NCBI GenBank assembly: GCA_964020085.1
Contig: OZ026603.1
Location: 29,187,242-29,251,241 of the forward strand
Direction of reading: 5' to 3'
Length of the DNA stretch: 64,000 bases
Origin: Micromussa lordhowensis
Lineage: Eukaryota > Cnidaria > Anthozoa > Scleractinia > Lobophylliidae
This document shows positions 14,571-29,500 of this stretch, piece after piece. Both the position numbers and the translations under genes were made by a program. Position 1 is the first letter of the stretch; every line of letters begins with the position of its first letter. The notes under the pieces were generated by a model. The model saw nothing but the letters and a program-made list of their open reading frames with translations, ran no database searches and was not told the DNA's origin.

Positions 14571-17500
14571 CTCGTCAACAATGACAGCTGTTTTGTTTAC
14601 TTCTCGTCAACAATGACAGCTGTTTTGTTTATTTCTCGTCAACAATTAAAGCTGTTTTGTTTATTTTACGCCAACACTTACAGCTGTTTTGTTTATTTCT
14701 CGTCAACAATGACAGCTGTTTTGTTTATTTTACGCCAACAATTACAGCTGTTTTGTTTATTTTACGCCAACAATTACAGCTGTTTCGTTTATTTTACGCC
14801 AACAATTACAGCTGTTTTGTTTATTTTACGCCAACAATTACAGCTGTTTTGTTTATTTTCACCAACAATTACAGCTGTTTTATTTAATTTACGCCAACAA
14901 TTACAGCTGTTTTGTTTATTTTAGGCCAACAATTACAGCTGTTTTGTTTATTTCTCGCCAACAATTACAGCTGTTTTGTTTATTTTGCGCCAACAATGTT
15001 ACGCCAACGATGAAGGCTGTTTTGTCTGTTTCTCGCTAACAATTACAGCTGTTTTGTTTATTTTACGCCAACAATTACAGCTGTTTTGTTTATTTTACGC
15101 CAACAATGAAAGCTGTTTTGTTTATTTTGCACCAACAATGACAGCTGTTTTGTTTATTTTGCACCAACAACTACAGCTGATTTGTTTATTTTACGCCAAC
15201 ATTTACAGCTGTTTTGTTTTTTTTACGCCAACAATTACAGCTGTTTTGTTTATTTTACGCCAACAATTACAGCTGTTTTGTTTATTTTACGCCAACAATT
15301 ACAGCTGTTTTGTTTATTTTACGCCAAAAATTACAGTTTTTTTGTTTATTTTACGCCAACAATTACAGCTGTTTTGTTTATTTTACGCCAACAATTACAG
15401 CTGTTTTGTTTATTTTATGCCAACAATTACAGCTGTTTTGTTTATTTCTCGCCAACAACTACAGCTGTTTTGTTTATTTTACGCCAACAATTACAGCTGT
15501 TTTGTTTATTTTACGCCAACAATTACAGCTGTTTTGTTTATTTTATGCCAACAATTACAGCTGTTTTGTTAATTTCTCGCCAACAATTACAGCTGTTTTG
15601 TTTATTTTACGCCAACAATTACAGCTGTTTTGTTTATTTTAAATCAACAATTACAGCTGTTTTGTTTATTTTACGCCAACAATTACAGCTGTTTTGTTTA
15701 TTTTACGCCAACAATTACAGCTGTTTTGTTTATTTTAAACCAACAATTACAGCTGTTTTGTTTATTTTACGCCAACAATTACAGCTGTTTTGTTTCTTTT
15801 ACGCCAACAATTACAGCTGTTTTGTTTATTTTACGCCAACAATTAGAGCTGTTTTATTTATTTTACGCCAACAATTACAGCTGTTTTGTTTATTTTACGC
15901 CAACAATTACAGCTGTTTTATTTATTTTACGCCAACAATTACAGCTGTTTTATTTATTTTACGCCAACAATTACAGCTGTTTTGTTTATTTATCGTCAAC
16001 AGTGACAGTTGTTTTGTTTATTTTACACCAACAATTACAGCTGTTTTGTTTATTTATCGTCAACAGTGACAGTTGTTTTGTTATTTTACGCCACAACAAT
16101 TACAGCTGTTTTGTTTATTTTATGCGAACAATTACAGCTGTTTTGGTTATTTTGCGCCAACAATTACAGCTGTTTTGTTTATTTTGCACCAACAATGAGA
16201 GCTGTTTTGTTTATTTCTCGCCAACAATCACAGCTGTTTTGTTTATTTTACGCAAACAATGACAGCTGTTTTGTTTATTTTACGCCAACAATTACAGCTG
16301 TTTTGTTTATTTTACGCCAACAATTACAGCTGTTTTGTTTATTTCTTGCCAACAATTACAGCTGTTTTGTTTATTTTACGCCAACAATTACAGCTGTTTT
16401 ATTTATTTTACGCCAACAATTACAGCTGTTTTGTTTATTTTACGCCAACAATTACAGCTGTTTTGTTTATTTAACGCCAACAATTACAGCTGTTTTGTTT
16501 AATTCTCGTCAACAATTACAGCTGTTTTGTTATTTTACGCCAACAATTACAGCTGTTTTGTTTCTTTCTTGCCAACAATTACAGCTCTTTTGTTTATTTT
16601 ACGCCAACAATTACAGCTGTTTTGTTTATTTTACGTCAACAATGACAGCTGTTTTGTTTATTTTACGCCAACAATTACAGCTGTTTTGTTTATTTTACGC
16701 CAACAATTACAGCTGTTTTCTTTATTTTACGCCAACAATTACAGCTGTTTTGTTTATTTCTCGTCAACAATGACATCTCCTTTGTTTATTTTACGCCAAC
16801 AATTACAGCTGTTTTGTTTATTTTAGGCCAACAATTACAGCTGTTTTGTTTATTTCTCGCCAACAATTACAGCTGTTTTGTTTATTTTGTGCCAACAATG
16901 TTACGCCAACGATAAAGGCTGTTTTGTCTGTTTCTCGCTAACAATTACAGCTGTTTTGTTTATTTTACGCCAACAATTACAGCTGTTTTGTTTATTTTAC
17001 GCCAACAATGAAGGCTGTTTTGTTTATTTTGCACCAACAATGACAGCTGTTTTGTTTATTTTGCACCAACAACTACAGCTGATTTGTTTATTTTACGCGA
17101 ACATTTACAGCTGTTTTGTTTTTTTTACGCCAACAATTAGAGCTGTTTTGTTTATTTTACGCCAACAATTACAGCTGTTTTGTTTATTTTACGCCAACAA
17201 TTACAGCTGTTTTGTTTATTTTACGCCAAAAATTACAGTTTTTTTGTTTATTTTACGCCAACAATTACAGCTGTTTTGTTTATTTTACGCCAACAATTAC
17301 AGCTGTTTTATTTATTTTACGCCAACAATTACAGCTGTTTTGTTTATTTTACGCCAACAATTACAGCTGTTTTGTTTATTTTATGCCAACAATTACAGCT
17401 GTTTTTTTTATTTCTCGCCAACAATTACAGCTGTTTTGTTTATTTCTCGTCAACAATTACAGCTGTTTGGTTTATTTTACGCCAACAATTACAGCTGTTT

Positions 17501-20500
17501 TGTTTATTTTACGCCAACAATTACAGGTGTTTTGTTTATTTTACGCCAACAATTACAGCTGTTTTGTTTATTTTGTGCCAACAATGTTACGCCAACGATG
17601 AAGGCTGTTTTGTCTGTTTCTCGCTAACAATTACAGCTGTTTTGTTTATTTTACGCCAACAATTACAGCTGTTTTGTTTATTTTACGCCAACAATGAAAG
17701 CTGTTTTGTTTATTTTGCACCAACAATGACAGCTGTTTTGTTTATTTTGCACCAACAACTACAGCTGATTTGTTTATTTTACGCCAACATTTACAGCTGT
17801 TTTGTTTTTTTTACGCCAACAATTAGAGCTGTTTTGTTTATTTTACGCCAACAATTACAGCTGTTTTGTTTATTTTACGCCAACAATTACAGCTGTTTTG
17901 TTTATTTTACGCCAAAAATTACAGTTTTTTTGTTTATTTTACGCCAACAATTACAGCTGTTTTGTTTATTTTACGCCAACAATTACAGCTGTTTTATTTA
18001 TTTTACGCCAACAATTACAGCTGTTTTGTTTATTTTACGCCAACAATTACAGCTGTTTTGTTTATTTTGTGCCAACAATTACAGCTGTTTTGTTTATTTC
18101 TCGCCAACAATTACAGCTGTTTTGTTTATTTTACGCCAACAATTACAGCTGTTTGGTTTATTTTACGCCAACAATTACAGCTGTTTTGTTTATTTTACGC
18201 CAACAATTACAGGTGTTTTGTTTATTTTACGTCAACAATGACAGCTGTTTTGTTTATTTTACGCCAACAATTACAGGTGTTTTGCTTATTTTACGCCAAC
18301 AATAACAGCTGTTTTGTTTCTTTTATGCCAACAATTACAGCTGTTTTGTTTATTTTACGCCAACAATTACAGCTGTTTTATTTATTTTACGCCAATAATT
18401 ACAGCTGTTTTGTTTATTTTACGCCAACAATTACAGCTGTTTTGTTTATTTTACGCCAACAATTACAGCTGTTTTGTTTTTTTTACGCCAACAATTACAG
18501 CTGTTTTGTTTATTTTACGCCAACAATTACAGCTGTTTTGTTTCTTTTACGCCAACAATTAGAGCTGTTTTGTTTATTTTACGCCAACAATTACAGCTGT
18601 TTTATTTATTTTACGCCAACAATTACAGCTGTTTTGTTTATTTTACGCCAACAATTACAGCTGTTTTATTTATTTTACGCCAACAATTACAGCTGTTTTA
18701 TTTATTTTACGCCAACAATTACAGCTGTTTTGTTTATTTCTCGCCAACAATTACAGCTGTTTTGTTTATTTTACGCCAACAATTACAGCTGTTTTGTTTA
18801 TTTCTCGCCAACAATTACAGTTGTTTTGTTTATTTTACACCAACAATTACAGCTGTTTTGTTTATTTCTCGTCAACAGTGACAGTTGTTTTGTTTATTTT
18901 ACGCCAACAATTACAGCTGTTTTGTTTATTTTAGGCCAACAGTTACAGCTGTTCTATTTATTTTACGCCAACAATTACAGCTGTTTTGATTTATTTTACG
19001 CCAACAATTACAGCTGTGTTGTTTATTTTATGCCAACAATTACAGCTGTTTTGTTTATTTTATGCGAACAATTACAGCTCTTTTGGTTATTTTGCGCCAA
19101 CAATTACAGCTGTTTTGTTTATTTTGCGCCAACAATGTTACGCCAACAATGAGAGCTGTTTTGTTTATTTCTCGCCAACAATCACAGCTGTTTTGTTTAT
19201 TTTACGCAAACAATGACAGCTGTTTTGTTTATTTTACGCCAACAATTACAGCTGTTTTGTTTATTTTACGCCAACAATTACAGCTGTTTTGTTTATTTCT
19301 TGCCAACAATTACAGCTGTTTTGTTTATTTTACGCCAACAATTACAGCTGTTTTATTTATTTTACGCCAACAATTACAGCTGTTTTGTTTATTTTACGCC
19401 AACAATTACAGCTGTTTTGTTTATTTAACGCCAACAATTACAGCTGTTTTGTTTAATTCTCGCCAACAATTACAGCTGTTTTGTTATTTTACGCCAACAA
19501 TTACAGCTGTTTTGTTTCTTTCTCGCCAACAATTACAGCTCTTTTGTTTATTTTACGCCAACAATTACAGCTGTTTTGTTTATTTTACGTCAACAATGAC
19601 AGCTGTTTTGTTTATTTTACGCCAACAATTACAGCTGTTTTGTTTATTTTACGCCAACAATTACAGCTGTTTTCTTTATTTTACGCCAACAATTACAGCT
19701 GTTTTGTTTATTTCTCGTCAACAATGACATCTCCTTTGTTTATTTTACGCCAACAATTACAGCTGTTTTGTTTATTTTACGCCAACAATTACAGCTGTTT
19801 TATTTATTTTACGCCAACAATTACAGCTGTTTTGTTTATTTTACGCCAACAATTACAGCTGTTTTGTTTATTTTACGCCAACAATTACAGCTGTTTTGTT
19901 TCTTTTATGCCAACAATTACAGCTGTTTTGTTTATTTTACGCCAACAATTACAGCTGTTTTATTTATTTTACGCCAACAATTACAGCTGTTTTGTTTATT
20001 TTACGCCAACAATTACAGCTGTTATATTTATTTTACGCCAACAATTACAGCTGTTTTATTTATTTTACGCCAACAATTACAGCTGTTTTGTTTATTTCTC
20101 GCCAACAATTACAGCTGTTATGTTTATTTTACGCCAACAATTACAGCTGTTTTGTTTATTTCTCGCCAACAATTACAGCTGTTTTGTTTATTTTAGGCCA
20201 ACAATTACAGCTGTTTTGTTTATTTCTCACCAACAATTACAGCTGTTTTGTTTATTTTACGCCAACAATGTTACGCCAACGATGAAGGCTGTTTTGTCTG
20301 TTTCTCGCTAACAATTACAGCTGTTTTGTTTATTTTACGCCAAGAATTACAGCTGTTTTGTTTATTTTACGCCAACAATGAAAGCTGTTTTGTTTATTTT
20401 GCACCAACAATGACAGCTGTTTTGTTTATTTTGCACCAACAACTACAGCTGATTTGTTTATTTTACGCCAACATTTACAGCTGTTTTGTTTTTTTTACGC

Positions 20501-23500
20501 CAACAATTACAGCTGTTTTGTTTATTTTACGCCAACAATTACAGCTGTTTTGTTTATTTTACGCCAACAATTACAGCTGTTTTGTTTATTTTACGCCAAA
20601 AATTACAGTTTTTTTGTTTATTTTACGCCAACAATTACAGCTGTTTTGTTTATTTTACGCCAACAATTACAGCTGTTTTGTTTATTTTATGCCAACAATT
20701 ACAGCTGTTTTGTTTATTTCTCGCCAACAACTACAGCATTTTTGTTTATTTTACGCCAACAATTACAGCTGTTTTGTTTATTTTACGCCAACAATTACAG
20801 CTGTTTTGTTTATTTTATGCCAACAATTACAGCTGTTTTGTTTATTTCTCGCCAACAATTACAGCTGTTTTGTTTATTTTACGCCAACAATTACAGCTGT
20901 TTTGTTTATTTTAAACCAACAATTACAGCTGTTTTGTTTATTTTACGCCAACAATTACAACTGTTTTGTTTATTTTACGCCAACAATTACAGCTGTTTTG
21001 TTTCTTTTACGCCAACAATTAAAGCTGTTTTATTTATTTTACGCCAACAATTACAGCTGTTTTATTTATTTTACGCCAACAATTACAGCTGTTTTGTTTA
21101 TTTTACGCCAACAATTACAGCTGTTTTATTTATTTTACGCCAACAATTACAGCTGTTTTATTTATTTTACGCCAACAATTACAGCTGTTTTGTTTATTTC
21201 TCGCCAACAATTACAGCTGTTTTGTTTATTTTACGCCAACAATTACAGCTGTTTTGTTTATTTCTCGCCAACAATTACAGTTGTTTTGTTTATTTTACAC
21301 CAACAATTACAGCTGTTTTGTTTATTTCTCGTCAACAGTGACAGTTTTTTTGGTTATTTTACGCCAACAATTACAGCTGTTTTGTTTATTTTACGCCAAC
21401 AGTTACAGCTGTTCTATTTATTTTACGCCAACAATTACAGCTGTTTTGATTTATTTTACGCCAACAATTACAGCTGTTTTGTTTATTTTATGCCAACAAT
21501 TACAGCTGTTTTGTTTATTTTATGCGAACAATTACAGCTGTTTTGGTTATTTTGCGCCAACAATTACAGCTGTTTTGTTTATTTTGCGCCAACAATGTTA
21601 CGCTAACAATGAGAGCTGTTTTGTTTATTTCTCGCCAACAATCACAGCTGTTTTGTTTATTTTACGCAAACAATGACAGCTGTTTTGTTTATTTTACGCC
21701 AACAATTACAGCTGTTTTGTTTATTTTACGCCAACAATTACAGCTGTTTTGTTTATTTCTTGCCAACAATTACAGCTGTTTTGTTTATTTTACGCCAACA
21801 ATTACAGCTGTTTTATTTATTTTACGCCAACAATTACAGCTGTTTTGTTTATTTTACGCCAACAATTACAGCTGTTTTGTTTATTTTACGCCAACAATTA
21901 CAGCTGTTTTGTTTATTTAACGCCAACAATTACAGCTGTTTTGTTTAATTCTCGTCCACAATTACAGCTGTTTTGTTATTTTACGCCAACAATTACAGCT
22001 GTTTTGTTTCTTTCTCGCCAACAATTACAGCTCTTTTGTTTATTTTACGCCAACAATTACAGCTGTTTTGTTTATTTTACGTCAACAATGACAGCTGTTT
22101 TGTTTATTTTACGCCAACAATTACAGCTGTTTTCTTTATTTTACGCCAACAATTACAGCTGTTTTCTTTATTTTACGCCAACAATTACAGCTGTTTTGTT
22201 TATTTCTCGTCAACAATGACATCTCCTTTGTTTATTTTACGCCAACAATTACAGCTGTTTTGTTTATTTTACGCCAACAATTACAGCTGTTTTATTTATT
22301 TTACGCCAACAATTACAGCTGTTTTGTTTATTTTACGCCAACAATTACAGCTGTTTTGTTTATTTTACGCCAACAATTAAAGCTGTTTTGTTTATTTTAC
22401 GCCAACAATTACAGCTGTTTTGTTTCTTTTATGCCAACAATTACAGCTGTTTTGTTTATTTTACGCCAACAATTACAGCTGTTTTATTTATTTTACGCCA
22501 ACAATTACAGCTGTTTTGTTTATTTTACGCCAACAATCACAGCTGTTATATTTATTTTACGCCAACAATTACAGCTGTTTTATTTATTTTACGCCTACAA
22601 TTACAGCTGTTTTGTTTATTTTACGCCAACAATTACAGCAGTTTTGTTTATTTTACGCCAACAATTACAGCTGTTTTGTTTATTTCTGGTCAACAATTAC
22701 AGCTGTTTTGTTTATTTCACGCCAACAATTACAGCTGTTTTGTTTATTTTACGCCAACAATTACACCTTTTTTGTTTATTTTACGCCAACAATTACAGCT
22801 GTTTTGTTTATTTTACGCCAAACAATTACAGCTGTTTTGTTTATTTTACGCCAACAATTACAGCTGTTTTGTTTATTTTACGCCTACAATTACAGCTGTT
22901 TTGTTTATTTCTCGTCAACAATTACAGCTGTTTTGTTTATGTTACGCCAACAATTACAGCTGTTTTGTTTATTTTACGCCAACAATTACAGCTGTTTTGT
23001 TTATTTCTCGTCAACAATTACAGCTGTTTTGTTTATTTTACGCCAACAATTACAGCTGTTTTGTTTTTTTCTCGCCAACAATTACAGCTGTTTTGTTTAT
23101 TTCTCGTCAACAATGACAGCTGTTTTGTTTATTTCTCGTCAACAATGACAGCTGTTTTGTTTATTTCTCGTCAACAATGACAGCTGTTTTGTTTATTTCT
23201 CGTCAACAATGACAGCTGTTTTGTTTATTTCTCGTCAACAATTAAAGCTGTTTTGTTTATTTTACGCCAACAATTACAGCTGTTTTGTTTATTTCTCGTC
23301 AACAATGACAGCTGTTTTGTTTATTTTACGCCAACAATTACAGCTGTTTTGTTTATTTTACGCCAACAATTACAGCTGTTTCGTTTATTTTACGCCAACA
23401 ATTACAGCTGTTTTGTTTATTTTACGCCAACAATTACAGCTGTTTTGTTTATTTTCACCAACAATTACAGCTGTTTTATTTAATTTACGCCAACAATTAC

Positions 23501-24056
23501 AGCTGTTTTGTTTATTTTACGCCAACAATGAGAGCTGTTTTCTTTATTTCTCGCCAACAATTACAGCTGTTTTGTTTATTTTAGGCCAACAATTACAGCT
23601 GTTTTGTTTATTTTACGCCAACAATTACAGCTGTTTTGTTTATTTTACGCCAACAATTACAGGTGTTTTGTTTATTTTACGTCAACAATTACAGCTGTTT
23701 TGGTTATTTTACGCCAACAATTACAGCTGTTTTGTTTATTTTACGCCAACAATAACAGCTGTTTTGTTTCTTTTATGCCAACAATTACAGCTGTTTTGTT
23801 TATTTTACGCCAACAATTACAGCTGTTTTGCTTATTTTACGCCGACAATTACAGCTGTTTTGTTTATTTCTCGTCGACAATGACAGCTGTTTTGTTTATT
23901 TTACGCCAACAATTACAGCTGTTTTCTTTATTTTACGCCAACAATTACAGCTGTTTTGTTTATTTTACGCCAACAATTACAGCTGTTTTGTTTATTTTAC
24001 GCCAATAATTGCAGCTGTTTTGTTTATTTTACGCCAACAATTACAGCTGTTTTGTT

Positions 24057-26300
24057 TTTTGTTCACATGCAAAGTTTCGGAGCTGCGCAAAATCTCGCAC
24101 TATGCTAACCAGCCCATTTGCTAATTAGGCGAACTTTGCGCACGTCGCAACTTTGCAAACTAATGGCATCAAAGCACTCCCGGGCACCAAAGCTCGGCTG
24201 ACTAGTTAGCCGAGCTTGACGCGCGTTGCAACTTTGCAAACTAATGGCACCAAAGCACTCCCGGGGTCGGTCCGGGTCCACATGCAAAGTTTCGTAGCTG
24301 CGCAAAATCTAGCACTATGCTAACCAGCCCGTTTGCTAATTAGCCGAACTTTGCGCGCGTCGCAACTTTGCAAACTAATGGCACCAAAGCACTCCCGGGG
24401 TCGGCCCGGGTCCACATGCGAAGTTTCGGAGCTGCGCAAAATCTCGCACTATGCTAACCAGCCCGTTTGCTAATAAGGCGAACGTTGCGCGCGTCGCAAC
24501 TTTCCAAACTAATGGCACCAAAGAACTCCCGGTGTCGGTCCGGGTGCACATGCAAAGTTTCGGAGCTGCGCAAAATCTCGCACTATGCCAACCAGCTCGT
24601 TTGCTAATTAGGCGAACTTTGCGCGCGTCGCAACTTTGCAAACTAATGGCACCAAAGCACTCCCGGGGTCGGTCCGGGTCCACATGCGAAGTTTCGGAGC
24701 TGCGCAAAATCTCGCACTATGCTAACCAGCCCGGCAGATCCCCAGGCGTGGCTGGCTGGCTGACTAGTTAGCCGAGCTTGACGCGCGTCGCAACTTTGCA
24801 AACTAATGGCACCAAAGCACTCACGGGGTCGGTCCAGGTCCACATGCAAAGTTTCGGAGCTGCGCAAAATCTCGCACAATGCTAACCAGCCCGTTTCCTA
24901 ATTAGCCGAACTTTGCGCGCGTCGCAACTTTGCAAACTAATGGCACCAAAGCACTCCCGAGGTCGGTCCGGGTCCACATGCGAAGTTTTGGAGCTGTGCA
25001 AAATCTCGCACTATGCAAACCAGCCCGGCAGATCCCCAGGCGTGGCCGGCTGGCTGACTAGTTAGCCGAGCTTGACGCGCGTCGCAACTTTGCAAACTAA
25101 TGGCACCAAAGCACTCCCGGGGTCGGTCCGGGTCCACATGCAAAGTTTCGGAGCTGCGCAAAATCTCGCACTATGCTAACAAGCCCGTTTGCTAATTAGC
25201 CGAACTTTGCGCGCGTCGCAACTTTGCAAACTAATGGCACCAAAGCACTCCCGGGGTCGGTCCGGGTCCACATGCGAAGTTTCGGAGCTGTGCAAAATCT
25301 CGCACTATGCTAACCAGTCTGGCAGATCCCCAGGCGTGGCCAGCTGGCTGACTAGTTAGCCGAGCTTGACGCACGTTGCAACTTTGCAAACTAATGGCAC
25401 CAAAGCACTCCCGGGGTCGGTCCGGGTCCACATGCGAAGTTTCGGAGCTGTGCAAAATCTCGCACTATGCTAACCAGCCTGGCAGATCCCCAGGCGTGGG
25501 CGGCATGCTGACTAGTTAGCCGAGCTTGACGCGCGTCGCAACTTTGCAAAATAATGACACCAAAGCACTCCCGGGGTCGGTCCGGGTCCACATGCAAAGT
25601 TTCAGAGCTGCGCAAAATTTCGCACTATGCTAACCAGCCCGTTTGCTAATTAGCCGAACTTTGCGCACGTCGACACTTTGCAAACTAATGGCACCAAAGG
25701 ACTCCCGGGGTCGGTCGGGGTCCACATGCAAAGTTTCGGAGCTGCGCAAAATCTCGCACTATGCTAACCAGCCAGGCAGATCCCCAGGCGTGGCAGGCTG
25801 GCTGACTAGTTAGCCGAGCTTGACGCGCATCGCAACTTTGCAAACTAATGGCACCAAAGCACTCCCGGGGTCGGTCCGGGTCCACATGCAAAGTTTCGGA
25901 GCTGCGCAAAATCTCGCACTATGCTAACCAGCCCGGCAGATCCCCAGGCGTGGCCGGCTGGCTGACTAGTTAGCTGAGCTTGACGCGCATCGCAACTTTG
26001 CAAAGTAATGGCACCAAAGCACTCCCGGTTTTGGTCCGGGTCCACATGCAAAGTTTCGGAGCTGCGCAAAATCTCGCACTATGCTAACCAGCCCGTTTGC
26101 TATTTAGGCGAACTTTGCGCGCGTCGCAACTTTGCAAACTAATGGCACCAAAGCACTCCCGGGGTCGGTCCAGGTCCACATGCAAAGTTTCGGAGCTGCG
26201 CAAAATCTCGCACTATGCTAACCAGCCCGGCAGATCCCCAGGCGTGGCTGGCTGGCTGACTAGTTAGCCGAGCTTGACGCGCGTCGCAACTTTGCAAACT
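24057..26300. repeat. GC-rich dimeric satellite (~134 bp + ~160 bp units)
   Basis: A repeat family unrelated to the 32-bp satellite. All units share a core with GTCCACATGCAAAGTTTCGG, GCGCAAAATCTCGCACTATG, and GTCGCAACTTTGCAAACTAA followed by TGGCACCAAAGCACTCCCGG. Two unit types differ in the linker. The short type (~134 bp) has CCCGTTTGCTAATTAGCCGA. The long type (~160 bp) has GGCAGATCCCCAGGCGTGGC and then GACTAGTTAGCCGAGC. Equivalent positions recur at alternating spacings of 160 and 294 bp, so the later part is a dimeric higher-order repeat. The open minus-strand frames in each unit are repeat by-products. The block starts abruptly at the end of a 32-bp monomer and runs into the N gap. Confidence 0.9.
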
Positions 26301-26500
26301 NNNNNNNNNNNNNNNNNNNNNNNNNNNNNNNNNNNNNNNNNNNNNNNNNNNNNNNNNNNNNNNNNNNNNNNNNNNNNNNNNNNNNNNNNNNNNNNNNNNN
26401 NNNNNNNNNNNNNNNNNNNNNNNNNNNNNNNNNNNNNNNNNNNNNNNNNNNNNNNNNNNNNNNNNNNNNNNNNNNNNNNNNNNNNNNNNNNNNNNNNNNN
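26301..26500. other. Assembly gap (200 N)
   Basis: Exactly 200 unknown bases lie between the GC-rich satellite and the resumed 32-bp satellite. The round number suggests a default gap of unknown true length. The right boundary of the GC-rich block, and the linkage across it, are therefore unproven. Confidence 0.98.
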
Positions 26501-29500
26501 TGTTTATTTCTCGCCAACAATCACAGCTGTTTTGTTTATTTTACGCAAACAATGACAGCTGTTTTGTTTATTTTACGCCAACAATTACAGCTGTTTTGTT
26601 TATTTTACGCCAACAATTACAGCTGTTTTGTTTATTTCTTGCCAACAATTACAGCTGTTTTGTTTATTTTACGCCAACAATTACAGCTGTTTTGTTTATT
26701 TAACGCCAACAATTACAGCTGTTTTGTTTAATTCTCGTCAACAATTACAGCTGTTTTGTTTATTTTGTGCCAACAATGTTACGCCAACGATGAAGGCTGT
26801 TTTGTCTGTTTCTCGCTAACAATTACAGCTGTTTTGTTTATTTTACGCCAACAATTACAGCTGTTTTGTTTATTTTACGCCAACAATTACAGCTGTTTTG
26901 TTTATTTTGCACCAACAATGACAGCTGTTTTTTTTATTTTGTACCAACAACTACAGCTGATTTGTTTATTTTACGCCAACATTTACAGCTGTTTTGTTTT
27001 TTTTACGCCAACAATTAGAGCTGTTTTGTTTATTTTACGCCAACAATTACAGCTGTTTTGTTTATTTTACGCCAACAATTACAGCTGTTTTGTTTATTTT
27101 ACGCCAAAAATTACAGTTTTTTTGTTTATTTTACGCCAACAATTACAGCTGTTTTGTTTATTTTACGCCAACAATTACAGCTGTTTTGTTTATTTTATGC
27201 CAACAATTACAGCTGTTTTGTTTATTTCTCGCCAACAATTACAGCTGTTTTGTTTATTTTACGCCAACAATTACAGCTGTTTTGTTTATTTTACGCCAAC
27301 AATTACAGCTGTTTTGTTTATTTTATGCCAACAATTACAGCTGTTTTGTTTATTTCTCGCCAACAATTACAGCTGTTTTGTTTATTTTACGCCAACAATT
27401 ACAGCTGTTTTGTTTATTTTACGCCAACAATTACAGCTGTTTTGTTTATTTTACGCCAACAATTACAGGTGTTTTGTTTATTTTACGTCAACAATTACAG
27501 CTGTTTTGGTTATTTTACGCCAACAATTACAGCTGTTTTGTTTATTTTACGCCAACAATAACAGCTGTTTTGTTTCTTTTATGCCAACAATTACAGCTGT
27601 TTTGTTTATTTTACGCCAACAATTACAGCTGTTTTATTTATTTTACGCCAATAATTACAGCTGTTTTGTTTATTTTACGCCAACAATTACAGCTGTTTTG
27701 TTTATTTTACGCCAACAATTACAGCTGTTTTGTTTATTTTAAACCAACAATTACAGCTGTTTTGTTTATTTTACGCCAACAATTACAGCTGTTTTGTTTC
27801 TTTTACGCCAACAATTACAGCTGTTTTGTTTATTTTACGCCAACAATTACAGCTGTTTTATTTATTTTACGCCAACAATTACAGCTGTTTTGTTTATTTT
27901 ACGCCAACAATTACAGCTGTTTTATTTATTTTACGCCAACAATTACAGCTGTTTTATTTATTTTACGCCAACAATTACAGCTGTTTTGTTTATTTCTCGC
28001 CAACAATTACAGCTGTTTTGTTTATTTCTCGTCAACAGTGACAGTTGTTTTGTTTATTTTACGCCAACAATTACAGCTGTTTTGTTTATTTTACGCCAAC
28101 AGTTACAGCTGTTCTATTTATTTTACGCCAACAATTACAGCTGTTTTGATTTATTTTACGCCAACAATTACAGCTGTTTTGTTTATTTTATGCCAACAAT
28201 TACAGCTGTTTTGTTTATTTTATGCGAACAATTACAGCTGTTTTGGTTATTTTGCGCCAACAATTACAGCTGTTTTGTTTATTTTGCGCCAACAATGTTA
28301 CGCCAACAATGAGAGCTGTTTTGTTTATTTCTCGCCAACAATCACAGCTGTTTTGTTTATTTTACGCAAACAATGACAGCTGTTTTGTTTATTTTACGCC
28401 AACAATTACAGCTGTTTTGTTTATTTCTCGTCAACAATGACATCTCCTTTGTTTATTTTACGCCAACAATTACAGCTGTTTTGTTTATTTTACGCCAACA
28501 ATTACAGCTGTTTTATTTATTTTACGCCAACAATTACAGCTGTTTTGTTTTTTTTACGCCAAAAATTACAGCTGTTTTGTTTATTTTACGCCAACAATTA
28601 CAGCTGTTTTGTTTATTTTACGCAAACAATTACAGCTGTTTTCTTTATTTTACGCCAACAATTACAGCTGTTTTGTTTATTTCTCGTCAACAATGACATC
28701 TCCTTTGTTTATTTTACGCCAACAATTACAGCTGTTTTGTTTATTTTACGCCAACAATGAAAGCTGTTTTGTTTATTTTGCACCAACAATGACAGCTGTT
28801 TTGTTTATTTTGCACAAACAACTACAGCTGATTTGTTTATTTTACGCCAACATTTACAGCTGTTTTGTTTTTTTACGCCAACAATTAGAGCTGTTTTGTT
28901 TCTTTTACGCCAACAATTACAGCTGTTTTGTTTATTTTACGCCAACAATTACAGCTGTTTTGTTTATTTTACGCCAAAAATTACAGTTTTTTTGTTTATT
29001 TTACGCCAACAATTACAGCTGTTTTGTTTATTTTACGCCAACAATTACAGCTGTTTTGTTTATTTTATGCCAACAATTACAGCTGTTTTGTTTATTTCTC
29101 GCCAACAATTACAGCTGTTTTGTTTATTTTACGCCAACAATTACAGCTGTTTTGTTTATTTTACGCCAACAATTACAGCTGTTTTGTTTATTTTATGCCA
29201 ACAATTACAGCTGTTTTGTTTATTTCTCGCCAACAATTACAGCTGTTTTGTTTATTTTACGCCAACAATTACAGCTGTTTTGTTTATTTTACGCCAACAA
29301 TTACAGCTGTTTTGTTTATTTTACGCCAACAATTACAGGTGTTTTGTTTATTTTACGTCAACAATTACAGCTGTTTTGGTTATTTTACGCCAACAATTAC
29401 AGCTGTTTTGTTTATTTTACGCCAACAACAACAGCTGTTTTGTTTCTTTTATGCCAACAATTACAGCTGTTTTGTTTATTTTACGCCAACAATTACAGCT

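Larger units (their letters stand above)
1..24056. repeat. 32-bp satellite array, block 1
   Basis: Tandem array of a 32-bp monomer. The consensus is TTACAGCTGTTTTGTTTA followed by TTTTACGCCAACAA. Common variants replace TTTTACGCC with TTTCTCGCC or TTTCTCGTC, and CAATTACAG with CAATGACAG. Each monomer holds the palindrome ACAGCTGT (an E-box core) and a forkhead-like TGTTTAT. The plus strand of the consensus has no stop codon in any frame, and 32 is 2 modulo 3, so three monomers read as a 32-codon periodic peptide in all forward frames. The minus strand has TAA in each unit. Occasional partial monomers (for example near 835, 1968, 3520 and 5757) shift the phase and mark higher-order units. I see no gene in this block. 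Confidence 0.97.

Noticed and set aside
24105..26069. Repeated minus-strand ORFs of ~74 aa in the GC-rich block
   Set aside because: They recur with the 134/160-bp satellite period and have no domain or start context.
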